Source: Stieleria varia
Lineage (GTDB): Bacteria; Planctomycetota; Planctomycetia; Pirellulales; Pirellulaceae
Assembly: GCF_038443385.1 (NCBI RefSeq)
Contig: NZ_CP151726.1
Span: 1,302,001-1,366,000, forward strand
DNA length: 64,000 nucleotides
Reading direction: 5' to 3'
Shown here: positions 1 through 9,190 of the stretch, one piece after another
Numbering within the stretch: the stretch's first letter is position 1
Layout of the letters: every line of letters begins with the position of its first letter
Position numbers and translations under genes: made by a program
The notes under the pieces: generated by a model
The model's database searches: none
Told to the model about the DNA's origin: nothing
What the model saw: the letters and a program-made list of their open reading frames with translations, nothing else

Positions 1-178
1 GCTGCACTCCCGGCAGGCTCTCCACGTCGATCGGTTGTTGACCGTCATGTACGAACAACGGCCAAATCAGATCGTTCACGCCCAACGCGTGTTCGGCGAC
101 CAATCGCCTCGACCAATCGTGCCGACGAATCCGACGCATTCGAGTCATCGGGTACGGCGATCTGGCAAAGTCAAACAT
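1..178 (-). CDS. hemB: Porphobilinogen synthase (delta-aminolevulinate dehydratase), N-terminal part
   Basis: The minus strand reads MFDFARSPYPMTRMRR, then IRRHDWSRRLVAEHALGV and NDLIWPLFVHDGQQ, which is the typical start of HemB (the RMRR box, then the LIWPLFV strand). HemB condenses two 5-aminolevulinates to porphobilinogen in cytoplasmic haem synthesis. Only about 59 residues lie in the window and the gene runs off the left edge, so the zinc-binding and Schiff-base lysine regions cannot be checked. The ATG at 178 was chosen because it directly precedes the conserved segment. No clear ribosome binding site is visible, so an upstream start is possible. Confidence 0.85.
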   Translation of the reverse strand, partial: MFDFARSPYPMTRMRRIRRHDWSRRLVAEHALGVNDLIWPLFVHDGQQPIDVESLPGVQ

Positions 179-419
179 TTCAAAGGATTCCGGATGCTTG
201 CGGTTTGGTTGGTGTTGGCCAGGAAGCGACGTCGACACAGTGAATTGGGGTGCCAAAAAGCCAAACTGACGCGGTTCAACGAACCGCGTCATCCTACGGA
301 AGATTAAAAAACAGCGACAGACGGCGTCGGTGGGCACCTGATCACGCGACGCCTCATGGTAAACTATGCCGCACCGCCAATCCGTATTCCCTCCCCACAT
401 TACCACTCCCACGGATACG

Positions 420-2018
420 ATGAATCGAGTCTCGACGACGCACCTGTCCTTTCCCTTCGTTTTTTTCCTGACTTTGCTGATCAGCCCTTTTGCCGGAAGT
501 GTGCTAGGTGCAGAAACGGAGAAAACGCCGATCAAGACGCTCATTATCGATGGGCAGAACAATCACAAGTGGCAGACCACGACGCCACTGATTCAGCAAA
601 CGTTGGTCGGCACCGGGTTGTTTCAAGTCGATGTGGCAACAACCCCCGGCAAAGGTGGCGACATGAATTCATTTGCCCCGAACTTCGCGGACTACGACCT
701 CGTTGTTTCCAACTACAACGGCGAACCCTGGAGCGAGGAAACGCAAGCGGCCTTTGAGCAGTTCGTCGCCGAGGGAGGCGGTTTCGTTTGTGTTCACGCA
801 GCCGACAACGCTTTCTCGAATTGGCGGGCGTACAACCGCATGATCGGTCTGGGAGGTTGGGGTGGCCGAAATGAAAAGAGCGGTCCCTACGTTCGTTGGA
901 ACGATGACAAGAAAACGTTTGTGCGAAACACCGAACCAGGTCGCGGCGGTTCTCACGGCAAACGCACGCCGTTCATGATCGTCGTTCGAGACAGCCAGCA
1001 TCCGATCACGGCCGGTTTGCCAAGTTCGTGGATGCAAACGGAAGACGAATTGTACGCACTACTACGAGGTCCTGCGGAGAACATGCATGTGCTGGCCACC
1101 GCGCAGAGCGACACATCGACCGGCGGCAGTGGAAACCACGAACCCATCCTGATGACGATTCAATATGGCGGCGGCCGATGTTTTCACACCACCCTGGGCC
1201 ACGATGTAACGGCCATGCAAGGGCTCGCGTTTCAGGTCTCTCTCGCTCGTGGAGCCGAATGGGCGGCCACGGGCACCGTGACTCAAGGCCCGGTCAGCGA
1301 ATCGATGCTCACCAGCGAAACACCCGCCGTGCGAGACCCCGCAGCACCGGCATCCTCCAGTGAGCCATCGGACGACGATACAGCGGATGCCGACGCACAA
1401 ACAGATGTCCCCGGCGACGAGAAAATCCCCGACATCACCGCCGCTGGTTGGACGCCACTGTTCAACAGCACGGACCTCACCGGTTGGACACAAAAGAACG
1501 GCACGGCAACCTTTCGAGTCCAAGACGGCGTGATCGTCGGAAAGACCGCGATCGGTAGCCCGAATTCCTTTCTATGCACGGAAAAAAACTTCGGCGATTT
1601 TGAGTTGACCTTTGAGGTCAAAGTCGACGAGGGACTCAACAGTGGCGTGCAGATTCGTTCACAGAGCAAACCCGATTACAAGTCCGGCCGCGTTCACGGT
1701 CCGCAAGTGGAAATCGAAAACGCACCTGGGGAATCGGGGTATCTCTACAGCGAGGGCACGGGGCGAAACTGGATCACAAAAGAGCATCCTGTGCTGGATG
1801 CGTTTCGCAACGGCCAATGGAATCGTTACACCGTCCGAGCCCGTGGAACTCGTTTACAAACTTGGGTCAACGATGTCCCCATTGCCGACATTCGCGACCC
1901 AGACTCCAGCCTGAGCGGTTTCCTGGGTCTACAGGTCCATGGCATCAAAGAAGGTGAGGGCCCCTACGAAGTCCGTTGGCGTGACCTGCGTGTCCGTGAA
2001 TTGAAATCGCAGCCCTGA
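420..2018 (+). CDS. Secreted ThuA-like plus DUF1080 (3-keto-disaccharide hydrolase) protein
   Basis: About 532 residues with two domains typical of planctomycete exported proteins. A signal peptide (residues 1-30, hydrophobic FVFFLTLLISPFAGSVLGA) precedes a ThuA-like, class-I-amidotransferase-fold domain (about 37-290; LIIDGQNNHKW, GGGFVCVHAADNAF). An acidic, Ala/Asp-rich linker follows, then a DUF1080 concanavalin-like domain (about 345-528; LFNSTDLTGW, DFELTFEVKV, NSGVQIRSQ, WNRYTVRARG). DUF1080 members are annotated as 3-keto-glycoside hydrolases, so a periplasmic role in sugar degradation is likely; the substrate is unknown. A start at 366 is possible, but it adds 18 polar residues before the signal peptide. 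The gene stands alone. Confidence 0.85.
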   Translation: MNRVSTTHLSFPFVFFLTLLISPFAGSVLGAETEKTPIKTLIIDGQNNHKWQTTTPLIQQTLVGTGLFQVDVATTPGKGGDMNSFAPNFADYDLVVSNYNGEPWSEETQAAFEQFVAEGGGFVCVHAADNAFSNWRAYNRMIGLGGWGGRNEKSGPYVRWNDDKKTFVRNTEPGRGGSHGKRTPFMIVVRDSQHPITAGLPSSWMQTEDELYALLRGPAENMHVLATAQSDTSTGGSGNHEPILMTIQYGGGRCFHTTLGHDVTAMQGLAFQVSLARGAEWAATGTVTQGPVSESMLTSETPAVRDPAAPASSSEPSDDDTADADAQTDVPGDEKIPDITAAGWTPLFNSTDLTGWTQKNGTATFRVQDGVIVGKTAIGSPNSFLCTEKNFGDFELTFEVKVDEGLNSGVQIRSQSKPDYKSGRVHGPQVEIENAPGESGYLYSEGTGRNWITKEHPVLDAFRNGQWNRYTVRARGTRLQTWVNDVPIADIRDPDSSLSGFLGLQVHGIKEGEGPYEVRWRDLRVRELKSQP

Positions 2019-2068
2019 GTGGAGACGACCGAGTGGTAGTAGCGACTTGGTTTGCGTTGAAAGTGGGC

Positions 2069-2252
2069 GTTACAATTTGATACATCAGCCGGAACGCGAT
2101 AGCGTTCGGTTCCAGCGTCCATGCGAAAGAACCGGACGCTATCGCGTGGCGGCTAATTTGGTCAGACTGGTTTCGGCACCAATCCGCGCAAGCCGTTTCG
2201 TGCAAACGCATTGCGAAGACTATCGTGAGTTGCGTGAATATTCCGGGTGCTA
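2069..2252. repeat. MITE-like intergenic element, family A, degenerate copy
   Basis: The core is a strong hairpin (CGCGATAGCG arm at 2094, opposite arm ending near 2146). It is followed by about 100 bases closely similar to the element at 20419-20601 (shared AATCCGCGCAAGCCGTTTC and a GTGAATA..CCGGG..CTAG right end). The left terminus is decayed. It lies between the ThuA/DUF1080 gene and asnB. Confidence 0.7.
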
Positions 2253-2320
2253 GCACACTCCGGTTGATGCGAATCCGGCCTAGATACTAGCGAACCCTGT
2301 CTGCGGAAAGTAACGTTCAT

Positions 2321-4228
2321 ATGTGTGGGATCACAGGCAGTGTTTGGCGGCGCGATGAACTAGCGATTGGCGAAAGCCAGTTGCAGCGAATGACCGATGC
2401 GATCACGCATCGCGGACCGGATGAACACGGGCAATGGTTGTGCCCCAATCATCGTGATGCTTACGGCCAAAATGTCGGTATCGCACTCGGTTTCCGTCGT
2501 CTTTCGATCATCGATGTACAAGGAGCCCACCAGCCGTTATCCAGTGAAAACGGCAATGTCCGTGTGGTCTTCAATGGTGAGATCTACAACTACCAGACTC
2601 TGCGCCGTCGCTTGGAAGGCACCGGGCACCAATTCACGACCTCTGGCGACGGTGAGTCGATCGTCCACCTCTACGAAGACATCGGGACGGATTGTTTCGC
2701 ACAGCTCAACGGCATGTTTGCGATCGCCATTTGGGACGCGAAACGAAATCGTTTGGTTCTGGCCCGTGACCGAATCGGGCAAAAACCGCTCTTCTACGCC
2801 GCGACCAGTGACCGCATTGTTTTTGGCAGCGAACTGAAATCGTTGCACGCCGTCCCCGGTGTTTGCAATGAAATCGATCCGGGTGCCATCGACGAGTTCC
2901 TGACGTACCAGTACATCCCGCACCCGGGGACCATTTGGAAAGGCGTTCGCAAGCTCTCTCCAGGTCACTTCTTGATCTACCAGGACGGGAAAGTCACTGT
3001 TGAGCGATACTGGGATTTTGACCCCGCGTATGAAAAAGAAATCTCTGCCGCCCAAGCACGCGAACGTCTTTCGGAACTGCTCACCGACTCCGTTCGATTG
3101 CGTCTGCAAAGCGACGTGCCGCTGGGATCATTTTTGTCGGGCGGCATCGATTCTTCATTGATCACCGCCATCGCACAATCACTGCGTGACGAACCCGTTC
3201 GCACATTCAGCATCGGATTCCCCGTCGCGGATTTTGATGAAACGGCCTACGCCGCGAAAGTCGCCTCACACTTGGGGACCGAGCATCAACGGTTCGAGGT
3301 GCAACCGCATGGCGTTGAGATCATCGACAAATTGGTGTGGCACTACGACGAACCGTTTGGTGATTCCTCAGCCGTTCCGACTTGGTATCTGTCCGAACTG
3401 ACGCGAAAGCAGGTGACCGTGGCATTGTCGGGCGACGGTGGGGATGAATTGTTTGCCGGCTACGAACGCTATCGCGCCCTTTGGCTCAGCCAGCGAATGC
3501 AACGTTGGTTTCCCGTTCACAAGATCCCGGGGGCGAGCCTCTTGCAGCGTTTGCCGGACAGCAACAAACGGCGTTCGATCATTCGACGCGGGAAACGATT
3601 CCTTGAAGCAATGGGAGAGACCGCGCCACGACGCTACATGAATTGGCTACAGATTTTTCCCGAGTCTTTGCGTGCAGATTTGTACACGGACGAATTCGTG
3701 CAAACCTTGCCGGGCGACGATCCATTTGATTTCTTGCAATCCGCTTGGGCACGTTCCAACAAACGAGATGACGTCACCCGAGCCAGCATCTCCGACATCC
3801 TGACTTACTTGCCATGTGACCTGTGTACCAAAGTGGACATCGCATCAATGGCTCACGGACTGGAGGTTCGCCAACCGATGCTGGATCATCGAGTGGTGGA
3901 GTTCGCCGCATCATTGCCTGTGCATCACAAATTCCGTGGCAAACGTGGCAAGTTGATCCTGCAAGATACCTTCGGGTCGATGATCCCTTCATCCATTTTC
4001 ACTCGCAAAAAGATGGGATTTGGCATCCCGATTGCGAATTGGTTTCGGAGCGAACTCAAGCCGATGGTGCACGACACGTTGCTTGCCGACGATGCAAAGA
4101 TTTCGCCGTTCCTGCGGATCGACGCGGTTCGCGAGATGGTCCGTCAACATGAACAAAGCGAGCAGAACCACGGCTATCGTTTGTGGAACCTGCTCATTCT
4201 GGAAAAGTGGCTTCGTCACTGGACGTGA
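2321..4228 (+). CDS. asnB: Asparagine synthetase (glutamine-hydrolysing), class B
   Basis: 635 residues. It begins MCGITGSVW, so Cys2 becomes the N-terminal nucleophile of the class II glutamine amidotransferase domain (about 2-190; THRGPDEHG, VFNGEIYNY, SGDGESIVHLY). The synthetase domain follows, with the ATP pyrophosphatase loop SGGIDSS near residue 272, ALSGDGGDELFAGY and a C-terminal KMGFGIPIANWF segment. It converts aspartate, ATP and glutamine to asparagine. Length and motifs are complete. Similar proteins also act in exopolysaccharide clusters, but nothing nearby suggests that here. It ends 1 bp from the convergent PH-domain gene. Confidence 0.92.
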   Translation: MCGITGSVWRRDELAIGESQLQRMTDAITHRGPDEHGQWLCPNHRDAYGQNVGIALGFRRLSIIDVQGAHQPLSSENGNVRVVFNGEIYNYQTLRRRLEGTGHQFTTSGDGESIVHLYEDIGTDCFAQLNGMFAIAIWDAKRNRLVLARDRIGQKPLFYAATSDRIVFGSELKSLHAVPGVCNEIDPGAIDEFLTYQYIPHPGTIWKGVRKLSPGHFLIYQDGKVTVERYWDFDPAYEKEISAAQARERLSELLTDSVRLRLQSDVPLGSFLSGGIDSSLITAIAQSLRDEPVRTFSIGFPVADFDETAYAAKVASHLGTEHQRFEVQPHGVEIIDKLVWHYDEPFGDSSAVPTWYLSELTRKQVTVALSGDGGDELFAGYERYRALWLSQRMQRWFPVHKIPGASLLQRLPDSNKRRSIIRRGKRFLEAMGETAPRRYMNWLQIFPESLRADLYTDEFVQTLPGDDPFDFLQSAWARSNKRDDVTRASISDILTYLPCDLCTKVDIASMAHGLEVRQPMLDHRVVEFAASLPVHHKFRGKRGKLILQDTFGSMIPSSIFTRKKMGFGIPIANWFRSELKPMVHDTLLADDAKISPFLRIDAVREMVRQHEQSEQNHGYRLWNLLILEKWLRHWT

Positions 4229-4229
4229 C

Positions 4230-4685
4230 CTACGAGCGGCTCTTGGCTTGAAAATTCGCGATGGCCGAGTTGAGATGCTCGATGAACAGCTCACGGTCTT
4301 TGGGCGAAACCAAATGAAATCGCGAAGGCGTACTGACTTTCACTCGCCGTAGCGAGAGGGCGGGACCGCTGAGCCAACTGCCCGACAATTCGACCGATTG
4401 AATCTTTTCGAATGGGACACGATAGAACAGGATGCCACAGCGAATCGTCAACGAGTCCGACAGAATCGTGTAGCGACAAGGCACCGTAAACATCCCCGTT
4501 AATAGGATGGACCCCGTCCCGACGAACAAGACCGTGATCGCGTCTTGCGTCTTACCTTGTGAAAGCAGAAGGCCTGCCGAACCGAGACAAATCAACGGTG
4601 CAGCCAACAAGACCGGCCAGACCCACCAGTCCACTGCCGACTCATAAACTTGATTGGTCCGATGGTTCGTTTGGGTCACGTTCAA
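4230..4685 (-). CDS. Small membrane protein with bacterial PH-like domain
   Basis: 151 residues. Two hydrophobic segments (WWVWPVLLAAPLICLGSAGLLL and AITVLFVGTGSILLTGMF, about 21-40 and 49-66) form a hairpin. A short soluble domain follows (YTILSDSLTIRCGILFYRVPFEKIQSVELSG, then the VSTPSRFHLVSPKDRELFIEHL end) that resembles the YyaB/bPH_4 type of bacterial PH domain. The start codon is TTG at 4685 and overlaps the TGA of the upstream gene (TTGA), so the two are translationally coupled. Function is unknown. Confidence 0.7.
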   Translation of the reverse strand: MNVTQTNHRTNQVYESAVDWWVWPVLLAAPLICLGSAGLLLSQGKTQDAITVLFVGTGSILLTGMFTVPCRYTILSDSLTIRCGILFYRVPFEKIQSVELSGSWLSGPALSLRRVKVSTPSRFHLVSPKDRELFIEHLNSAIANFQAKSRS

Positions 4686-5704
4686 ACCGGCTGGTCAGGA
4701 GTGCTCGTGATGGTCGGACGAATGTCGTCTTCGTCATCTCCCCCGTCGTTGCTCAGCTCGGCGACTGCCTCTGCCATCGCGGTTGCAAAGTCTGTGATTT
4801 CTTCTCGCTGTGCATCGGTGATGCTCATGTGGCGAAAGATCGGCGATTCGTTCTTCTGAACATTGCCATCTTTGACGGTCAGTGTGATACCGATCGCAGA
4901 CAAAAAGTCGTTGCTCTCGCATGTCGGACACTCCGCCATTCGCAACTCGACGTAGCTGGACGTGTTGTGTGTTGAAATCTGCAATTTCTTTAACGCGTCC
5001 AAATTCCCCATGCGAACTTGCTGCCACGCGGGGTCAGCCGTCGAAACGGGCAGCACCGCCAGTTCCTGAGTCTCATCCGTCCAGCGATTGCAGATTTCGC
5101 AGAACGGACGATCGCCGTATGCCGCGGAGCGAGCGACCCATGCCGTCCCGAAGATGACGGCCGCCTCGAACAACCAAATCGCAACGGCACCGAATCCGCT
5201 CACCGCGTTGCCGCCGTTGCCCATTCCCCACAATCCTTGGGTGTAAATGAATTCCATCCAACCGAGGATCATTTGAGGCAGGAAACCCACGATCGCCGCT
5301 ACGATCACATCAGAGTTGAACCCTTCGTCCATCGAGATCACCAACGCCGGGTGAACCGCCCACGCGGAATAGTAGCTGACGAAAGCGAACGCCAGCCCCA
5401 TCAGCATGACGACCAAGTTGTTTCGGAACTTGAGCTGATACGCAAGCCAACCGGCGATCGCTCCCAGTGCCCCACCGTACAACAACGTGATCAGCCCCCG
5501 CAGCTTGATGAACGGCAGATAGACAACGGCGGCGGAGTACACGACGCCCATCAAGATGGCCAGCGGGACCAAGATGCATGCGGCAAGGACCATCGAGCCG
5601 ACGGGCACTTTCCCGCTGTGCTTGTACAGGACAGGAGCACTCAACGGGTTGACCGATGGGGACGCGACGGGAGCCGTGTAGGGGTTCTCGAAGGAGTCAC
5701 TCAT
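4682..5704 (-). CDS. Hypothetical multi-pass membrane protein with C-terminal Cys pairs
   Basis: 340 residues, family not recognised. A Pro/Ser-rich cytoplasmic N-terminus is followed by four or five hydrophobic helices between about 35 and 190 (MVLAACILVPLAILMGVVYS, LITLLYGGALGAIAGWLAY, LVVMLMGLAFAFVSYYSAW, AIWLFEAAVIFGTAW). The soluble C-terminal part has two CxxC pairs (FCEICNRW and ECPTCESN), which could bind one zinc ion. It ends in an acidic tail. It is the first gene of a two-gene unit with the PH-domain protein and overlaps it by 4 bp. Confidence 0.65.
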   Translation of the reverse strand: MSDSFENPYTAPVASPSVNPLSAPVLYKHSGKVPVGSMVLAACILVPLAILMGVVYSAAVVYLPFIKLRGLITLLYGGALGAIAGWLAYQLKFRNNLVVMLMGLAFAFVSYYSAWAVHPALVISMDEGFNSDVIVAAIVGFLPQMILGWMEFIYTQGLWGMGNGGNAVSGFGAVAIWLFEAAVIFGTAWVARSAAYGDRPFCEICNRWTDETQELAVLPVSTADPAWQQVRMGNLDALKKLQISTHNTSSYVELRMAECPTCESNDFLSAIGITLTVKDGNVQKNESPIFRHMSITDAQREEITDFATAMAEAVAELSNDGGDDEDDIRPTITSTPDQPV

Positions 5705-6049
5705 GCAATCGGTCCTAGATTAGAAAAGTGCTGGAGAAGAAAGGGGTGCCTTTGCCCGACTATATCCGACGCAAAACCTCGGCGGGGTGTGGGCGCATAA
5801 AAAAACGTGCGAACGTTGATATGCACTCATGATTTGCTGCGCTAAATCTTAGGGTAGCGAAACTCGTCAAGAGTTCCGGCCGTCAGCAGAAAGCGGCGAA
5901 AGTCACGCACGACTTTCGCTATGGCCGCACCCCATAATCCTGAACTGTCAAAAAGCGAGGGTTGTGGACTCGGTTTGCGCAAGGTTTTTCTTGCTTCCGC
6001 CGGTCTTGCTCTGGGCTTGCTCTGGGCTTGTCCCAGGCAAGCCCTGGGC
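5705..6049. other. Intergenic region with degraded repeat sequence
   Basis: No convincing gene. It contains self-complementary stretches around GCGAAAGTC/GACTTTCGC (5892-5919) and tandem CTTGCTCTGGG units followed by the inverted CAGGCAAGCCC (6003-6050). The only open frame (minus, about 87 codons) has low-complexity composition and crosses into the adjacent repeat, so it is not called. Confidence 0.5.
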
Positions 6050-6267
6050 TGTTCAAAATCTGGCGTTGACATTGATTTTTCAGTCCATATTTTTGTCCCA
6101 TGCATCGCAATCAGAGTGAGCCTCAGGCGCTAGCCGTGGGCCGGCACCACAATCCGCCTCAGGCCCACGGCTAGCGTCTGAGGCTCACTGGGGGCCACCA
6201 GCTGCGTCGGGAGAGGTGACAGAAACTTGCGGAGCGCCATAGTGCCACAACACCAACCCTTTGATCA
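6050..6267. repeat. MITE-like element, family B, copy 1
   Basis: About 218 bp, closely similar in inverted orientation to 63717-63932. The ends are imperfect inverted repeats (TGTTCAAAATCTGGCGTTGA left, CACCAACCCTTTGATCA right). The centre is a long palindrome with GCTAGCCGTGGGCC and GGCCCACGGCTAGC arms around a 19-bp loop (6113-6192). It carries no coding capacity. Confidence 0.75.
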
Positions 6268-6305
6268 GCCCAGGCTCATCCCAAAAACAAGACTGGGCGA
6301 GTGCC

Positions 6306-7613
6306 TTAAAGTTCCAGGAACAATCGTGCGGGGTCTTCGATCACTTCTTTGATGGTTTTCAAGAATCCCACAGCTTCGCGGCCGTCCACGATTCGGTGAT
6401 CGTAAGTCAACGCGACGTACATCATCGGCCGGATCTCGACTTTGCCGTCGATCGCGACCGGGCGATCTTGGATGCTGTGCAAACCAAGGATGCCGCTTTG
6501 TGGCGGGTTGACGATGGGTGTGCTCAACAGTGATCCGTAGATACCACCGTTGCTGATGGTGAACGTGCCGCCGATCAGGTCTTCGGGTTGCAGACGGTTC
6601 TCGCCTGCTTGCTGAGCGAAGTCACCGATCGACCATTCGACTTCGGCAAACGACATCCGTTCGACGTTTCGCAAGATCGGAACGACGAGCCCTTTGCCAC
6701 CACCGATCGCGATCCCGATGTCCTGATAGTTGCGAAAGATCGCGTTGTCTTCACGAATCTCGGCGTTCACCGCTGGATAACGACGCAGCGCCTCCACGGA
6801 GGCTTTGGCAAAGAACGACATGAAGCCCAACTTGACGCCATGCTTCTTGAGAAACGCGTCCTTGTATTTTTGACGAATCTCCATGACGGGTTTCATGTCG
6901 ATTTCATTGAACGTCGTCAACAACGCGGCGTTCTGCTGAGCTTGAACCAAGCGAGCGGCGATCGTTCGACGCAGCATGCTCAGCGGCTTGACTTCCTCAC
7001 TGCGGTGCGGCGGGTCGCTGGTGACCAAGGAGGTTGGTCGCGGCGGCCCACTGGGCTTTGCAGGAGCAGCGGCAGCAGGTTTTGGAGCCGTGAGCCCGGC
7101 GGCGGCAGGGGCGGAGGGCGCCGACTTGCTCAAGTGAGCCTCGACATCTTCCTTCAACAGCCGTCCTCCTGGGCCCGTCGCTTTGATGTCCCCAGCATTG
7201 AGGCCGTACTCGGTCAACAAACGCTGGGCGGCGGGCATGATGATGGACGCGCCGGCGGATGAAGATGCACCGGTGGAAGATGCACCGGATGCAGTAGCGC
7301 CACTTGAGGGGCTGGATTCGGCCGGTGCCGAGCCGGCAGTCTCACCACCGTCACCGCCACCGGGACTCGGGGCGACTCGGATCTTGGCGATGACTTCGCC
7401 GACCTTGGCAAACTCCTCGGATTGCTTGGTGATGCTCTCCAAGAATCCGTCGGCGGGCGAAGGCAATTGAACGGACGCCTTTTCGGTTTCAATTTCCAGC
7501 AGGTCTTCCCCCGACGCGACCCAGTCGCCTTCGGATTTCAACCACGTTCCCAGTTGGACTTCCGTGATCGACTCACCCACGGTGGGAATCTCAACGTTGA
7601 CTTCTTTGCTCAC
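6306..7613 (-). CDS. odhB: Dihydrolipoyllysine succinyltransferase (E2 of 2-oxoglutarate dehydrogenase)
   Basis: 435 residues in classical E2 order. A lipoyl domain (about 3-78) carries the modified lysine K45 in EIETEKASV. An Ala/Ser/Gly-rich linker leads to a peripheral E1/E3-binding domain (about 127-164; [26 protein letters not shown]). A second Pro/Ala linker leads to the acyltransferase core with His406 and Asp410 in [10 protein letters not shown]. It moves the succinyl group from lipoate to CoA in the TCA cycle. The single lipoyl domain and GESITEV start favour the 2-oxoglutarate over the pyruvate complex. No E1 or E3 gene is adjacent. Confidence 0.88.
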   Translation of the reverse strand: MSKEVNVEIPTVGESITEVQLGTWLKSEGDWVASGEDLLEIETEKASVQLPSPADGFLESITKQSEEFAKVGEVIAKIRVAPSPGGGDGGETAGSAPAESSPSSGATASGASSTGASSSAGASIIMPAAQRLLTEYGLNAGDIKATGPGGRLLKEDVEAHLSKSAPSAPAAAGLTAPKPAAAAPAKPSGPPRPTSLVTSDPPHRSEEVKPLSMLRRTIAARLVQAQQNAALLTTFNEIDMKPVMEIRQKYKDAFLKKHGVKLGFMSFFAKASVEALRRYPAVNAEIREDNAIFRNYQDIGIAIGGGKGLVVPILRNVERMSFAEVEWSIGDFAQQAGENRLQPEDLIGGTFTISNGGIYGSLLSTPIVNPPQSGILGLHSIQDRPVAIDGKVEIRPMMYVALTYDHRIVDGREAVGFLKTIKEVIEDPARLFLEL

Positions 7614-7954
7614 GATCCAGGCTTTTCAGAAAGGCGAAATAAGTGGGAATTCGGCATCTCCGGCAAAGTGCACCGGCAGTGCACCGTTTCTTTACACCGG
7701 TTCTGTGCCGATAGGATACGACGCAAGGGTAGGAATCGGCAATTCCGGCAAGGCCTTCGTGAGAGGAATCGTCCCGGATTTTAACTTCTCCGCAGCACGG
7801 GGTCGTAACGACGATTCAAGTCATCCGGTCGGTCATCGCCGCCAGAGCCGCAAAATGGGCCAATGAACTGTCTTTCGGCGATTGGTCGGATCGATCTCTA
7901 GAGGATGACCCCCGAAGCTCTTTTTTTGACTCAGGATTCCATCTTTAAAACCTC
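7614..7954. other. Divergent intergenic region, no gene seen
   Basis: 341 bp between the divergently transcribed odhB and the EEP-like gene. It should carry both promoters. I see no convincing gene, tRNA or dispersed repeat in it. Confidence 0.5.
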
Positions 7955-9067
7955 ATGGGTGACGAAACACGCTCCAGTCGTCTACCGAGCACTCTGATCG
8001 TGCTTGCGCTCGTCGGTGGCGGGTTCTATTTCCTCAGTCGCTATCAAGTCACCGGACTGGACGCGATCTCGGTCCGACCTCGCGCCAACGTGCAAGATGC
8101 GGATCACAACGACGACGGCTACGGCAACCCCTTGGGGGATTCGACCATGTTTGTGGGGATCACCCGCGAACCGGGCCTGGACTCGTTCGACAATCCCTTC
8201 GACGCACCGTTGATTCGCAACGACGCCGTACTGGCCGATCTGGCACCCTCTGCCGCTGACGAACTGGTCACGTCCCGCATCCGACGCATTCGGAATCTGC
8301 GAATCGGCTCATGGGCTCTTAACGGATTCGGCCCGTCTAAACTCAATAACGACCTCGCCCGCCGAAACATTGTCCGCATCGCACACCAATTCGACGTGCT
8401 GGCATTGCAAGAAATCAGCACCCCGGAACGCGACATCATCCCTCGCTTGGTCGATACTCTCAACGAAGGCGGCCGAAGTTACGAATACGTGCTGGGTGAA
8501 ACGACGGGACCGCACGGCTATCCGGAGCAACTGGCGATTCTTTTCGACACGGAAACGGTCCGCGTCGATCGCACCCAGGTCTACAGCGTTGCCGATCCCG
8601 GCGGAAACATGACCTACGCGCCCTTGGTCGCTTGGTTTCGTGCGGCACGCCCCAAGCCGCAAAACGCTTGGACGTTCAGTATCGTCAATGTCCACATCAA
8701 CTTGCAGCGTGCCGGCGCAGAGGTTGCCCTGATGCCAGGGCTGTTTCAATCGGTTCGGTCCGACGGACGCGGCGAAGACGACGTGGTGATGCTCGGGCTG
8801 CTACAAGCGGACGATCGGTACATGATTCCGCAAATCATGGGCGACAACATGGTCGCTTCGGTTCGCAGCGTACCGACGGATATCTTTGGCCGACATCAGA
8901 CGGGCAACGTCTTGATCGATCCCGTACCCACGAGCGAGTACCTCGGACGCGGCGGCGCGTTGGATTTCTTGCGAAATTACAACCTCAGCATCTCCGAAGC
9001 CGAAACGGTCAGCAGCCAGCTGCCCGTCTTTGCCGAATTCTCGGCAATCGAAGGCGGCGAGCTTTAG
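7955..9067 (+). CDS. Membrane-anchored endonuclease/exonuclease/phosphatase-fold protein, active site degenerate
   Basis: 370 residues. One N-terminal membrane segment (about 11-28, STLIVLALVGGGFYFL) and an Asp/Asn-rich linker precede an EEP (DNase I-like) fold from about residue 110. Asn123 in IGSWALNGFG and Glu153 in LALQEIS match the first metal-site residues. The usual GDFN motif is replaced by G281-LLQ and the C-terminal SDH by S353-SQ, so two catalytic motifs are lost. The fold is kept to the end (LPVFAEF). A structural or binding role seems more likely than nuclease or phosphatase activity. Confidence 0.72.
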   Translation: MGDETRSSRLPSTLIVLALVGGGFYFLSRYQVTGLDAISVRPRANVQDADHNDDGYGNPLGDSTMFVGITREPGLDSFDNPFDAPLIRNDAVLADLAPSAADELVTSRIRRIRNLRIGSWALNGFGPSKLNNDLARRNIVRIAHQFDVLALQEISTPERDIIPRLVDTLNEGGRSYEYVLGETTGPHGYPEQLAILFDTETVRVDRTQVYSVADPGGNMTYAPLVAWFRAARPKPQNAWTFSIVNVHINLQRAGAEVALMPGLFQSVRSDGRGEDDVVMLGLLQADDRYMIPQIMGDNMVASVRSVPTDIFGRHQTGNVLIDPVPTSEYLGRGGALDFLRNYNLSISEAETVSSQLPVFAEFSAIEGGEL

Positions 9068-9190
9068 CCGCTCTCCCAATGCGTGTATCCTTGGGAGTAC
9101 GCTCAGGCGAGTCGTTGACGGCTCCGCCAAGCTTTTCTGCAGAAAACGATCTGTCCAGAAAAATGTCTTCTCCCAAGAGATCCTGTGAAC

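Noticed and set aside
35-307. Plus-strand frame of 90 codons
   Set aside because: The opposite strand clearly encodes the HemB N-terminus, so this is its shadow.
5018-5800. Plus-strand frame of 260 codons opposite the membrane protein gene
   Set aside because: Antisense shadow with biased Arg/Gln/Asp content.
5842-6105. Small minus-strand gene of 87 codons
   Set aside because: Low-complexity sequence crossing into the family B repeat; no family resemblance.
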